14,157 nt of DNA from G039029935 sp039029935 (GTDB taxonomy: Bacteria > Chloroflexota > Anaerolineae > Caldilineales > Caldilineaceae). The translations under genes were made by a program, and so were the position numbers. Shown here in pieces: positions 1 to 7,076 of the stretch. How positions within the stretch are numbered: position 1 is the first letter of the stretch; each line of letters begins with the position of its first letter. Below the pieces are notes generated by a model. It saw only the letters and a program-made list of their open reading frames with translations, was not told the DNA's origin and searched no databases. The stretch is from the NCBI GenBank assembly GCA_039029935.1, contig JBCCFC010000197.1, forward strand, positions 1 to 14,157, given 5' to 3'.

Positions 1-606
1 CAATTCATTCTCTTTCTTCTGAAATTTAGGTAACTCTATATAGTAAAAGGTAAAGTCTTGAATCCATTGCTTGTGAGTTTCTGTATCAAGAACTTGATGA
101 CAACTGAGGTAAGCATGTTTCCTTTTGGCCGCAATGGCTTCTTCTATTGACTGTAGTTCTTCTGGCTTGAGTTTGACACCATTTTTTTCTTTTGGTGGTA
201 TAAATAGCTTAAAGTCCAAGACCCCGATGAAGACCACTGGCACTAATTTGCGGTACTCCTCGCCCGTTTCAATTTGTCCAGCAAACTCTCTTGCAACATA
301 AAACGAGAATCGTTTTAGTACACTCTCCACATTCGCGACTTGCATCTCGACAATGAACTTAAAACCACGATTGTCGGTGGCAATAATATCCAAAATAGTT
401 TGCTTTTCGATCTGGAGTTTGAGTGATTGGTAAGGATTGTGAATGCTAATACGTTGAATTGCATCATCGCCCTGTAAATCCATCACCGCATTCAAAAAAC
501 CAATCAAGACCTCACTCTTCTCTTCGCTCCCAAAAATCTTTTTAAAGGCGACATCATTCTTTGGATTTACAAATTTAATCGGTTGGTTATTTGTCTGATT
601 ATTCAT
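1..606 (-). CDS. Rpn-family recombination-promoting nuclease / PD-(D/E)XK transposase-like protein, 3' end missing
   Basis: The first 202 residues are present; the reading frame is open to the left edge, so the gene is cut by the window. The N-terminal block from residue 14 (NPKNDVAFKKIFG) followed by a leucine-rich stretch to about residue 41 is the hallmark of the Rpn/PDDEXK_2 family, whose members cut DNA and promote RecA-independent recombination. The nuclease core is visible as D73 in ILDIIATD and E87-x-Q89 in FIVEMQ, a common D...ExQ variant of PD-(D/E)XK. Family members are usually about 280-310 residues, so roughly a third is missing. The start ATG (604-606) is preceded by AGGAGGT (611-617) with a 4-base gap. 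The gene begins 31 bp after the Rieske stop codon and may be read through from it. Whether it mobilises anything here cannot be seen; no transposon ends flank it in the window. Confidence 0.88.
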   Translation of the reverse strand, partial: MNNQTNNQPIKFVNPKNDVAFKKIFGSEEKSEVLIGFLNAVMDLQGDDAIQRISIHNPYQSLKLQIEKQTILDIIATDNRGFKFIVEMQVANVESVLKRFSFYVAREFAGQIETGEEYRKLVPVVFIGVLDFKLFIPPKEKNGVKLKPEELQSIEEAIAAKRKHAYLSCHQVLDTETHKQWIQDFTFYYIELPKFQKKENEL

Positions 607-637
607 TCCCACCTCCTATCAGGCTGTTGCTATACAC

Positions 638-1009
638 CTACCCTGTATACAACACAATCTGCCCATCCTCAGCCTCCACACGAAAAGACTGCACCCGTAA
701 CGTCTCATCATGCATAGACACACCTGTGCGTACATCAAACTCCCACAGATGCCACGGACACTTGACAACTGCATCCTCACGTTCATAAGTCACGTTCCCA
801 ATGTCATTGGCCTGCACAGGTGGCCCAATGTAGGGACGTAATCGTCCTTTGCAAACGGGGGCGCCTCTGTGCGGACAGGCATTACGCAGAGCAAAGAATT
901 CACCATCAATGTTAAAAATACCAATTTCGCGGTTGTTAACTTTATAAATTTTACGTTCACCAGCAGAAATGGCCTCTACTGGCGCAATCACAGTCCGTTT
1001 CTTACTCAT
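638..1009 (-). CDS. Rieske [2Fe-2S] ferredoxin-like protein
   Basis: This 123-residue single-domain protein carries both Rieske cluster motifs: C45-P-H47 in NACPHRGAPV and C84-P-W-H87 in KCPWHLWEFD. Two Cys and two His would bind a [2Fe-2S] cluster. It has no signal peptide or membrane segment, so it should be a cytosolic electron carrier or a small subunit serving an oxygenase or reductase, not a bc1/b6f Rieske protein. An insertion of about 20 residues between the two motifs (residues 55-80) is somewhat long for the ferredoxin type. The ATG is preceded by a modest AGTAGG ribosome-binding site. The amidohydrolase gene lies 204 bp upstream on the same strand, across a repeat-rich gap. No oxygenase catalytic subunit is in the window, so its partner is unknown; a role with the amidohydrolase is only suggested by proximity. 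Confidence 0.92.
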   Translation of the reverse strand: MSKKRTVIAPVEAISAGERKIYKVNNREIGIFNIDGEFFALRNACPHRGAPVCKGRLRPYIGPPVQANDIGNVTYEREDAVVKCPWHLWEFDVRTGVSMHDETLRVQSFRVEAEDGQIVLYTG

Positions 1010-1038
1010 ATCAACCTACTCATTTATGAAGAAAGAGG

Positions 1039-1096
1039 TACTGATACGGACAAACACGGATAAAAAATTCCCTACCCGTGTTTGCCCGTATCAGTA
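1039..1096. repeat. 21-bp near-perfect inverted repeat
   Basis: Arms 1039-1059 and 1076-1096 are reverse complements over 21 bases with one mismatch, around a 16-base AT-rich loop (1060-1075). The stem is too long for an ordinary terminator and is not followed by a clean T-run on either strand. It directly abuts the next inverted repeat, whose left 6-bp flank (AGTATT, 1093-1098) overlaps the end of this one. It could be a transcript-stabilising hairpin, a palindromic intergenic repeat unit, or one half of a composite element. Confidence 0.85.
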
Positions 1097-1205
1097 TTGA
1101 CTCTGCTGAAAAAAGGTCAAACCGATACAAAAGTCCGACTTCTTACCAGTGGTAGCGAATAACAAATTCTACAGAAGTCGGACTTTTTTCAGTGGAGTCA
1201 GTATT
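1093..1205. mobile_element. MITE-like element with terminal inverted repeats and 6-bp flanking direct repeats
   Basis: A 101-bp block (1099-1199) begins with GACTCTGCTGAAAAAAGGTC (1099-1118) and ends with its imperfect inverted copy (1181-1199; two mismatches and one gap). It is flanked exactly by the direct repeat AGTATT at 1093-1098 and 1200-1205, as expected of a target-site duplication. It encodes no protein. Inside is a perfect 15-bp hairpin (arms 1129-1143 and 1173-1187) that shares bases with the right terminal repeat. The structure fits a small non-autonomous element, but a complex bidirectional terminator is an equally simple reading. No transposase that could move it is in the window. 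Confidence 0.5.
1129..1187. terminator. Likely bidirectional intrinsic terminator downstream of the amidohydrolase gene
   Basis: Perfect 15-bp arms AAAAGTCCGACTTCT (1129-1143) and its complement (1173-1187) surround a 29-base loop. On the plus strand the right arm runs into six T (1184-1189). On the minus strand the second arm ends in TTTT. It starts about 26 bases past the amidohydrolase stop codon on the minus strand, where a terminator for that gene would be expected. Confidence 0.6.
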
Positions 1206-1213
1206 AATTCAGT

Positions 1214-2476
1214 TTAAAATCGGTATAGTTCCTTGGCGTTTTCGTACATCACCCGTCGTCTAAAGTCCTTATCAAACCCAGCCAAGAACATATTGGGTTC
1301 ATCCCAATCCCAATGTGGATAGTCGCTGGCAAAGACCATCACCTCATCAGCCCACATCCATTCAAGATATTTCTCCAAGTCGGCACGGGTGGGTGTGTTG
1401 GGCATGGGTTGCGAGCCAAAGCGGATGTTGCTGCGCAGATACTCGCTGGGCAACTTCTTCACCCAAGGGGTGTAGTCACGCAGCCCTTTCCAATCGGTGT
1501 CCATGTGCCACATCAGCCCCGACACCCAGAAGGTGTCATGCTCGATAAAGAGGAACTTGAAGTTGGGGAACTTCTCAAAGACGCCCTCACAGATCAAGCT
1601 GGTCACATGCGCCATCGCAATCTGTGGCCGAGCCATGCGCATTTCTAGGTAATAGGTCGGATAGCCAGCGGCTGTTGGGGGGGCGCTGACACCACCACCT
1701 TCCGCACCAAAATGAATACAGACAGGTAAGTTGTAGGCTTCACAGGCTGCATAGATCGGATGATAGAAACGATTGCCATAGGGCATTCGTGCACCCGCTG
1801 GCATCATAACTTGGGCAATTTCTGGGCGGTCTCCAAGGCGTTCAATCTCAGCGACGGCCAAGTCTGGGTCTTGCGGTGAGATGTGGATGGAGGACTTAAG
1901 GCGCGGGTCGGTGCCGCTCCAATACTCAAGTGTATAGTCGTTGAAGGCACTGCAATAGGCCGATGCATAATCTGGATTTGGGTGAACCGCTGCACCGCCT
2001 GTCGCACCGCCTGTTAGGATACCGTAGGCAACATTATAGATGTCCATGTGGGCTTCACGTGCGACCTCTGGCACGGCGGATGGATTCATATCCAAGTGCT
2101 CATAATCATGCCACAAATCATCGCGACAGCCGCTTCCGGGGACATTGGTATAGGTCATGCCTGGCATCATCGGACCAAAATCCTGAATTTGTTCGACATA
2201 TTTACGCGGTAGATAGGGAAAGAGCGCATCGACTTTGGGCAGATTATGATGCATATCACAGTCAATAATCCCAAACGGCATTTTCTTGGGGCTGGGCAAC
2301 GTGACTTCTTCTACTGTGATATTTTGTATTGTCGCAGATGCGCCATTACTATGTCCGTTCCCACTGTGCCCATTCTGGCTATTGCCATTCATATAACCAT
2401 TCAATGATCCAATTGCTGCGTCTTGAACAGTGTCTTGAACTCTATCCTGTACTTGTTCCTTGGTTGCGACCGACAT
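1214..2476 (-). CDS. Amidohydrolase_2 family metal-dependent hydrolase or decarboxylase
   Basis: The 420-residue protein has a TIM-barrel amidohydrolase_2 (COG2159-type) layout. Metal-site motifs are I71-D-C-D-M-H-H77 at the start of the barrel, H255 in VCIHFGAEG, E312-H313-D314 in FLFIEHD, and D385 in FASDYPHWDWD near the end. Relatives hydrolyse or decarboxylate aromatic and cyclic acids, often in ring-cleavage pathways; the substrate here cannot be told. Residues 28-46 form an Asn/Gly/Ser/His-rich, disordered linker in front of the barrel, which is unusual. I chose ATG 2474-2476 (MSVATKEQ) because CAGGAGA precedes it with good spacing. The frame is open 23 codons further upstream, but that part lies over a repetitive hairpin. 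Downstream is a terminator-like hairpin and then the Rieske gene. Confident as to family, not as to reaction. Confidence 0.9.
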   Translation of the reverse strand: MSVATKEQVQDRVQDTVQDAAIGSLNGYMNGNSQNGHSGNGHSNGASATIQNITVEEVTLPSPKKMPFGIIDCDMHHNLPKVDALFPYLPRKYVEQIQDFGPMMPGMTYTNVPGSGCRDDLWHDYEHLDMNPSAVPEVAREAHMDIYNVAYGILTGGATGGAAVHPNPDYASAYCSAFNDYTLEYWSGTDPRLKSSIHISPQDPDLAVAEIERLGDRPEIAQVMMPAGARMPYGNRFYHPIYAACEAYNLPVCIHFGAEGGGVSAPPTAAGYPTYYLEMRMARPQIAMAHVTSLICEGVFEKFPNFKFLFIEHDTFWVSGLMWHMDTDWKGLRDYTPWVKKLPSEYLRSNIRFGSQPMPNTPTRADLEKYLEWMWADEVMVFASDYPHWDWDEPNMFLAGFDKDFRRRVMYENAKELYRF

Positions 2477-2493
2477 AAGATTTCTCCTGAGAA

Positions 2494-2570
2494 ATTGCAA
2501 GTTGCAAAGTTGCAAATAATAAGCGTACCCTAATCTTACCCGCAACTTTGCAACTCTGCAACCTGCAATC
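2494..2570. repeat. TTGCAA-type tandem motif arranged as an inverted repeat
   Basis: Perfect 13-bp arms GTTGCAAAGTTGC (2501-2513) and its complement (2542-2554) enclose 28 bases. Both arms extend outward with further degenerate TTGCA units at 7-8 bp spacing, the right side carrying about one extra unit to 2568. The block fills most of the 99-bp gap between the SEC-C gene and the amidohydrolase gene. It lies immediately upstream of the amidohydrolase ribosome-binding site. It may end SEC-C transcription or act as a leader structure or operator array for the amidohydrolase gene. Confidence 0.75.
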
Positions 2571-2575
2571 TTACA

Positions 2576-2908
2576 TTACTTTCGCCCATGACAATTCTTA
2601 TATTTCTTGCCACTCCCACAATGACATGGGTCGTTACGTTTGAGCGATTTTTCGACCGTGACTGCTTGTGGCGGGTTCTGTAATTCCTCCAGATCAGCAA
2701 TGTCTTCTGGCGAATCAGCCACAACGCTGATCTCGCAATGCCACCCATTTTCGTCACAGATGGTCTGTACTTCTGCCTCCCGCTCTTCACTGGCAACTTG
2801 CAGGACCGCAGGCCGCTTTTCTGTCCCTAGCTTATATAATGCAATCTTACGACTGCGTTTAAAATTATTCTCATTACCAAATTTGCGGCGTTGTAGATCC
2901 ATTGTCAT
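2576..2908 (-). CDS. Small SEC-C zinc-binding protein (PBPRA1643-like)
   Basis: This 110-residue protein ends in a SEC-C motif: C95-H-C97 then C106-H107 in RNDPCHCGSG and KKYKNCHG, the zinc-binding signature also found at the SecA C-terminus. The N-terminal part (residues 17-65) contains the KIALYKLGTEKRP-type block and a ferredoxin-like alternation, and the overall size matches the PBPRA1643 family of SWIM/SEC-C proteins. The function of that family is not known; nucleic-acid or ribosome-associated protein binding is possible. The start ATG has AAAGGA 9 bases upstream. The gene begins 39 bp after the endonuclease stop codon and may ride on the RM transcript, though the family is not known as an RM component. 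Confidence 0.87.
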   Translation of the reverse strand: MTMDLQRRKFGNENNFKRSRKIALYKLGTEKRPAVLQVASEEREAEVQTICDENGWHCEISVVADSPEDIADLEELQNPPQAVTVEKSLKRNDPCHCGSGKKYKNCHGRK

Positions 2909-2947
2909 AATTTATTGTCCTTTCGTTTCAGTATTAGGCATGTCAAA

Positions 2948-4060
2948 CTATATTTGTGTACAGTCCTCATTCCATGCAATTCGGTGTTCATAACTTGTGT
3001 CGGGGTCCATTTCCACCAAAGATGCATAATTGAATAGGAACTCGGTTGTGTCGGGTAACAACCGCAGATAATAACCAATTGTCTCAATCACACCATTGAC
3101 AATAATTTCGCAACCATTTTGTTTGAGAAATCGAGTTTTAATGTCATTAATATCCGCTTCATCCTCAATAGCAATTCCTTTGGTCGAAAGCAAATAATAA
3201 CGACGAACTGATTCTGCTCTCACTTTTTCAATAGCTTCACAAACGTGGATGTAAGAAATTGGCTGGTCAAATTTAATCTCGACAGCTTCGACAGGCTTTT
3301 GTCCTTGAACAACCACAACATCACCCACCGTTCCAGCTTTTCTATCTGCAGATTTCAACCGCTGAAGTGGCTGTAGCTCTTGGCCATCAAATCGTTTGTT
3401 CTGTGGAAGTATCGCTTGGTATATCGCATAGATGGCAATTTGAGGTAAACGAGGTGCATTGGATTTGTAGCTATGCGCAAAGTGTCGCTTTAGTAGATTG
3501 GTGACAACATAAATCGGTAGATTTTTTGGTTTGGTAAGAATAACTTTCTCTTTATTCCTGATCTTAATCAACTCAACAAAAATCACCGTTACCATCGCTT
3601 CAATGATATCTTGTGAAGAAGCTTTTTGAGCCAAGTTAACAACTTCTACCAAAAGCGGCCCTGATTTTTTTGGAACCGTTTTCAGATTAACATTGCTAGT
3701 GAGTGTAGGTGCAAAAGATAACGTTTGCGTAAGCCAATGTGTCTCAACATTTCTTGGCAATGATTGCTCAATCAAAAAAGGGACCGTAATTTTTGTATCA
3801 AATGAGCGCGCAGAAAAACCGCCATCATACTCATCCTTGTGCGCACGTATATCCTGTTCCCAATCAACTAGCTTATATGCCAGCAATGTTATCGCTGCGC
3901 CACGAAAAGCGTGTTTGAGTTTGGCTAATTCGGTTGCTTTCGAGACCTCATCTGGATACAGACGCAACAGGCGTTCTTCTTGATTGTTTTCTACAATCTG
4001 ATTTGCCGAATGAAACAGCCTTTGCAGATGAGATTTCAACTGTTCAAATTTATCCGTCAT
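2948..4060 (-). CDS. Type II restriction endonuclease, probably SacI-like
   Basis: The 370-residue protein follows the cytosine methyltransferase gene with only 6 bp between them, the classic arrangement of a type II RM pair. A PD-(D/E)XK core is visible as D247 in GTVGDVVVV and E261-I-K263 in AVEIKF, fourteen residues apart. The N-terminal part contains AFRGAAITLLAYKLVD (51-66) and GGFSARSFDTK (80-90), a block I associate from memory with SacI-family endonucleases (RE_SacI; R.SacI is of similar length). If right, the site would be GAGCTC, and I found no GAGCTC when scanning the window by eye, which is weak support. There is no clear ribosome-binding site, so translation is probably coupled to the methyltransferase. 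Codon use looks AT-richer than in the metabolic genes nearby. Role as the restriction partner is likely; specificity is tentative. Confidence 0.75.
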   Translation of the reverse strand: MTDKFEQLKSHLQRLFHSANQIVENNQEERLLRLYPDEVSKATELAKLKHAFRGAAITLLAYKLVDWEQDIRAHKDEYDGGFSARSFDTKITVPFLIEQSLPRNVETHWLTQTLSFAPTLTSNVNLKTVPKKSGPLLVEVVNLAQKASSQDIIEAMVTVIFVELIKIRNKEKVILTKPKNLPIYVVTNLLKRHFAHSYKSNAPRLPQIAIYAIYQAILPQNKRFDGQELQPLQRLKSADRKAGTVGDVVVVQGQKPVEAVEIKFDQPISYIHVCEAIEKVRAESVRRYYLLSTKGIAIEDEADINDIKTRFLKQNGCEIIVNGVIETIGYYLRLLPDTTEFLFNYASLVEMDPDTSYEHRIAWNEDCTQI

Positions 4061-4066
4061 GATGAT

Positions 4067-5968
4067 TTAGCCTGTTATATACGCCACAGGGCTTTCGGCA
4101 AGCACCAATGCCTTACTTTCCACTAACGCTTTTGGTGACAGTAGTGGAAAAGGATAGGTACATAAAATTTGATCTTTTTTTACAATCGGGTGGGTATGGT
4201 TTGTTCGGACATCATACCGCAGATTTCTTAGTTCTTGTATAACCAAGTCTAGCTCACGTTCATGAATTTCTAGATTCTGACATAACTCTTGTTGGCACAG
4301 AAACTCACCACAATGTTTTGTTTGGCTAAAATAAATTAGACTGGATAAAAATTCGGTATGATTATGTTGAGTATCTTCATTCGTATGAATCTCTGTTTCG
4401 ATATGAATGGCGTCACCTCGATTGGCATAATGACCATAGATATCAATTAATGTAAAAAAGTTAGATCGTTCAATCAAACAGGCTTCAATCTCCTTCCAAC
4501 AATCAAAAATATTAGACATAGTTGGAATAGATGCGCTAAATCGTAATGTTTGAAATCGAGGGATATACTTCTCTAAACCCTGAATTTTCACATCAACTTG
4601 TATTGCTGGCTTTGATTGTGTTAAGCCACTTATCTCATCAAGATCGATTCGGATATGACGACCAATTTCTGTTATTTGTATATTCGAGTATGTTTTTAAC
4701 CCTTTGGGTCTTTTTGTTGATAGTTCTCTTGTATATTTATCGGGGCGAGACACATAGAATTTAGTCGATTTATAGGTCTGGGCATCATCCGCATTCAGAT
4801 AGGTCAATCGTCCATATTTCGCTTCAATTGCTTTTTCGGCACGTTGGCGAAACTGTTTCGTTTTCTCACGCTGACGTGTTCTAAAGGTTGATTGAAAATG
4901 GGGTGGACGTACAGAAAAAGTTTGTTGTTCAATCGGCATTGGCTCAAGAATCTGCTCGCGTACACTAACAGCGATATGGTACGCCAATTTTGATGGAACC
5001 GCGTTGCCAATTTGTTCCATCACTTGCTTATATGATCCAACCAATTCGTAATCATCAGGAAACGTTTGCAACCGTTTTAACTCTGGCATCGTAAAATAAC
5101 GATTTTTCCAATGCAATGGTCCTGTGAACTTTCCAGGGCTTGCTTTTAGTGTTCGGCAAGGTTCATGCCGATTTGCTTTATAAAGCAAATCATGAAATTT
5201 TGACCGCCATGCAAAAACGGGTTCTGGATGGCCCATTTCAGCCGTAAAAAACGCATAGTTTAGCCCTTCAGGAATTTCGGGTAGCAGATGTCCGTAAAGC
5301 CCACCTAGACCGACATGATACGGCTCATCTTCTGACTGCAGGTCTTGAACAGAATCTAGTGCAGAAACAAAATTCTGTCCCGTATCCGCATCTGGGCCAT
5401 AGGTTGGCATCGGGAAATGGTAGAATCCATCGCGAACACCAACTAAAAATAAGCGTTCTCTATGCTGTGGAACACCATAGTCGGCGGCATCTAGAATTTC
5501 CGAGAATAAGATATAACCATGCTCGGTAAAAGCCTTAACAATCTCTCGCCAAGGCTCCCCTCCATTTGCACCCAAGATTCCGTAGACATTCTCAAAAATG
5601 AATACCTTGGGTTGAATGGAATCCAGTATTCTACAGTAGGACTCGTATAATTTCCCCCGCATATCATTTGTGCCAATCACACCACCTGACCGCCGACCAG
5701 CAGCAGAAAATGTTTGGCAGGGTGGACCACCGACGATACACTCAATTCCTTTATCCTGATAGGGAGTTGGATCAAATTCGCGGATATCTTGATTGTAAAT
5801 AGTTGCCTGTGTGGAGAAATATGTGCCAAGTTGTTGATTGTATTTAAGGGTCTTGCAATATTTCTCCTCAATCTCCACACAGGCAACAATATCGTAACCC
5901 GCTTGATGAAAGCCAATATCTAACCCTCCCGCTCCGCTAAACAGACTAAGGGTCGAAATACGTCTCAT
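4067..5968 (-). CDS. DNA (cytosine-5-)-methyltransferase with a long C-terminal extension
   Basis: The protein of 633 residues transfers methyl from S-adenosylmethionine to cytosine C5 and should protect the host from the adjacent endonuclease. Conserved motifs appear in order: I (LFSGAGGLDIGF, about 9-20), IV with catalytic C84 (GGPPCQTFSAAG), VI (E126-N-V), VIII (QHRER, 168-172), a short target-recognition region (about 185-270), IX (CRTLKASPG, from 271) and X (QIGNAVPSKL, 319-328). Typical enzymes would end near residue 350. Here some 290 further residues follow, beginning with a basic, probably helical segment (about 360-385), and I do not recognise their fold. The frame opens two codons earlier (ATG 5972-5974), but GAAAGG at 5976-5981 is 7 bases from ATG 5966-5968 and only 1 base from the upstream ATG. 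Its start is 33 bp after the MetE-like gene. Confidence 0.93.
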   Translation of the reverse strand: MRRISTLSLFSGAGGLDIGFHQAGYDIVACVEIEEKYCKTLKYNQQLGTYFSTQATIYNQDIREFDPTPYQDKGIECIVGGPPCQTFSAAGRRSGGVIGTNDMRGKLYESYCRILDSIQPKVFIFENVYGILGANGGEPWREIVKAFTEHGYILFSEILDAADYGVPQHRERLFLVGVRDGFYHFPMPTYGPDADTGQNFVSALDSVQDLQSEDEPYHVGLGGLYGHLLPEIPEGLNYAFFTAEMGHPEPVFAWRSKFHDLLYKANRHEPCRTLKASPGKFTGPLHWKNRYFTMPELKRLQTFPDDYELVGSYKQVMEQIGNAVPSKLAYHIAVSVREQILEPMPIEQQTFSVRPPHFQSTFRTRQREKTKQFRQRAEKAIEAKYGRLTYLNADDAQTYKSTKFYVSRPDKYTRELSTKRPKGLKTYSNIQITEIGRHIRIDLDEISGLTQSKPAIQVDVKIQGLEKYIPRFQTLRFSASIPTMSNIFDCWKEIEACLIERSNFFTLIDIYGHYANRGDAIHIETEIHTNEDTQHNHTEFLSSLIYFSQTKHCGEFLCQQELCQNLEIHERELDLVIQELRNLRYDVRTNHTHPIVKKDQILCTYPFPLLSPKALVESKALVLAESPVAYITG

Positions 5969-5975
5969 ACACATA

Positions 5976-5981
5976 CCTTTC
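5976..5981 (-). promoter_or_regulatory. Ribosome-binding site that decides the methyltransferase start
   Basis: GAAAGG on the minus strand stands 7 bases before ATG 5966-5968 and 1 base before the alternative ATG 5972-5974, favouring the inner start. Confidence 0.6.
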
Positions 5982-6001
5982 TTACACAGACAACGACAAA
6001 A

Positions 6002-7015
6002 TTAACCTATACCAAAAAATTGGTCACGCCCCTGTACCAACGCTACCATTTTTCGATCCGATACACTGCGAGGGAGCATCCAGAACCCACAATCGGGATG
6101 GACCCATCCAATCCGCTCTACACCCAATGCCTTGACCGACGTTTCGATACGACGCGCCACTTCGTCGGATGACTCAACCTCGTTGGTTTTGATGTCAATG
6201 ACACCGATTCCAAGCGCAATATCATCGCGCAGGTCTTTGAAAAATTCAAGTTCATCATAGCCACGCCGTGCAAACTCCAAAATCAGATGGTCTACATGCA
6301 GATTGTTGAGAAAGCCCATCAGTTCCCGCCAAAGCCCAGACTGGATGCTCTGTCCGCCATAGTTGCCAAAGCAGAGATGCAGCCCTCGCTCCCCTTGGAT
6401 GGCATCAAGGACATGGTTGAACGGTTCATGCGCCCAACTTGCGTCTTCGGCGTGGCCAGGCAAATTGGCTTCATCGACTTGAATGATGGATGCATCAATA
6501 TCGGCGACCTGTTTACGCAGCACATCGGCCAAGTCCATTGTCAACGCCCGCAAATCACCATAATGCTCATCCACCAACGTTTTTGCCAGCATGTAGGGTC
6601 CTGTCAACGTGAACTTGAGCGGATGCGTGGTCAACGGCTTGACAAATTCCCAGTCAGCAGGCAAATTCAATAGCCCCTCATCAATTTTACTACGCACGGC
6701 TCCGGCTGGTTTGGTGCGAAAGCCCATGCCCTCTTTGGCACGGAAGGCGGCAATCTCCGAACGGCTTAACTGCGTTTCAATGCCACCCATTGGGCTAATA
6801 AAATACTCAATCATACCGTTGGTTTCGGGATGGTTGATATTAAAGCGTGATAGCTCACCGTCAGCAATTACATCCAACCCTGCTAGTTCTTGGGTCTTGA
6901 GAATGACCATGATAGCATCTTTGAGTGCTTGCGTAGAGGGTAATGCGTGGAGCCAGTTGGGAACAGGATAGCTACCGACAACGGTTGTTTTAATTGATGG
7001 TGTGTTCGTACTCAT
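6002..7015 (-). CDS. MetE-like (cobalamin-independent methionine synthase family) zinc methyltransferase
   Basis: At 337 residues this corresponds to the catalytic C-terminal half of MetE alone. It opens with TTVVGSYPVPNWL (10-22), has ADGELSRFN (51-59), and keeps all four MetE-type zinc ligands: H213 and C215 (HLCFGN), E247 (ILEFARRG) and C309 (VHPDCGFWML). D181-E182 in QVDEANLPG match the substrate amino-group site of MetE. Such short homologues transfer alkyl groups to a thiol; those lacking the folate-binding N-terminal half often act on substrates other than methyltetrahydrofolate, so methionine synthesis should not be assumed. ATG 7013-7015 has GGAGA 7 bases upstream; the frame is open 17 codons further without a better site. 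It follows the enolase-family gene by 61 bp, so the two are likely one operon. Confidence 0.9.
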   Translation of the reverse strand: MSTNTPSIKTTVVGSYPVPNWLHALPSTQALKDAIMVILKTQELAGLDVIADGELSRFNINHPETNGMIEYFISPMGGIETQLSRSEIAAFRAKEGMGFRTKPAGAVRSKIDEGLLNLPADWEFVKPLTTHPLKFTLTGPYMLAKTLVDEHYGDLRALTMDLADVLRKQVADIDASIIQVDEANLPGHAEDASWAHEPFNHVLDAIQGERGLHLCFGNYGGQSIQSGLWRELMGFLNNLHVDHLILEFARRGYDELEFFKDLRDDIALGIGVIDIKTNEVESSDEVARRIETSVKALGVERIGWVHPDCGFWMLPRSVSDRKMVALVQGRDQFFGIG

Positions 7016-7023
7016 TTGTTTTC

Positions 7024-7075
7024 TCCGATGTGTATAGTCACGCGGACATCTGTCCACTATGGGCATCTTGCCCGT
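7024..7075 (-). other. Two small hairpins between the enolase-family and MetE-like genes
   Basis: On the minus strand, GGGC-AAGAT-GCCC comes just after the enolase-family stop codon, then GGACA-GA-TGTCC, the latter flanked by ATAGT and ACTAT. Neither is followed by a T-run, so transcription probably continues. They may protect the 3' end of the upstream message or tune the ratio of the two proteins. Confidence 0.4.
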
Positions 7076-7076
7076 A

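Noticed and set aside
1313..1648. Open frames on the plus strand inside the amidohydrolase gene
   Set aside because: They are antisense to a gene with clear catalytic motifs, have no start signal and resemble no family.
2477..2545. A 23-codon N-terminal extension of the amidohydrolase
   Set aside because: It is read from the repetitive TTGCAA hairpin and has no ribosome-binding site, whereas ATG 2474-2476 has CAGGAGA at the right distance.
2494..2570. CRISPR array
   Set aside because: The units are only 5-8 bp, without uniform repeats or unique spacers; this is a small degenerate tandem/inverted repeat.
2918..2946. Perfect -35 box TTGACA (minus strand, 2941-2946) as a SEC-C promoter
   Set aside because: At 17-bp spacing the sequence is AAAGGA, the ribosome-binding site, not a -10 box; other spacings give no convincing match.
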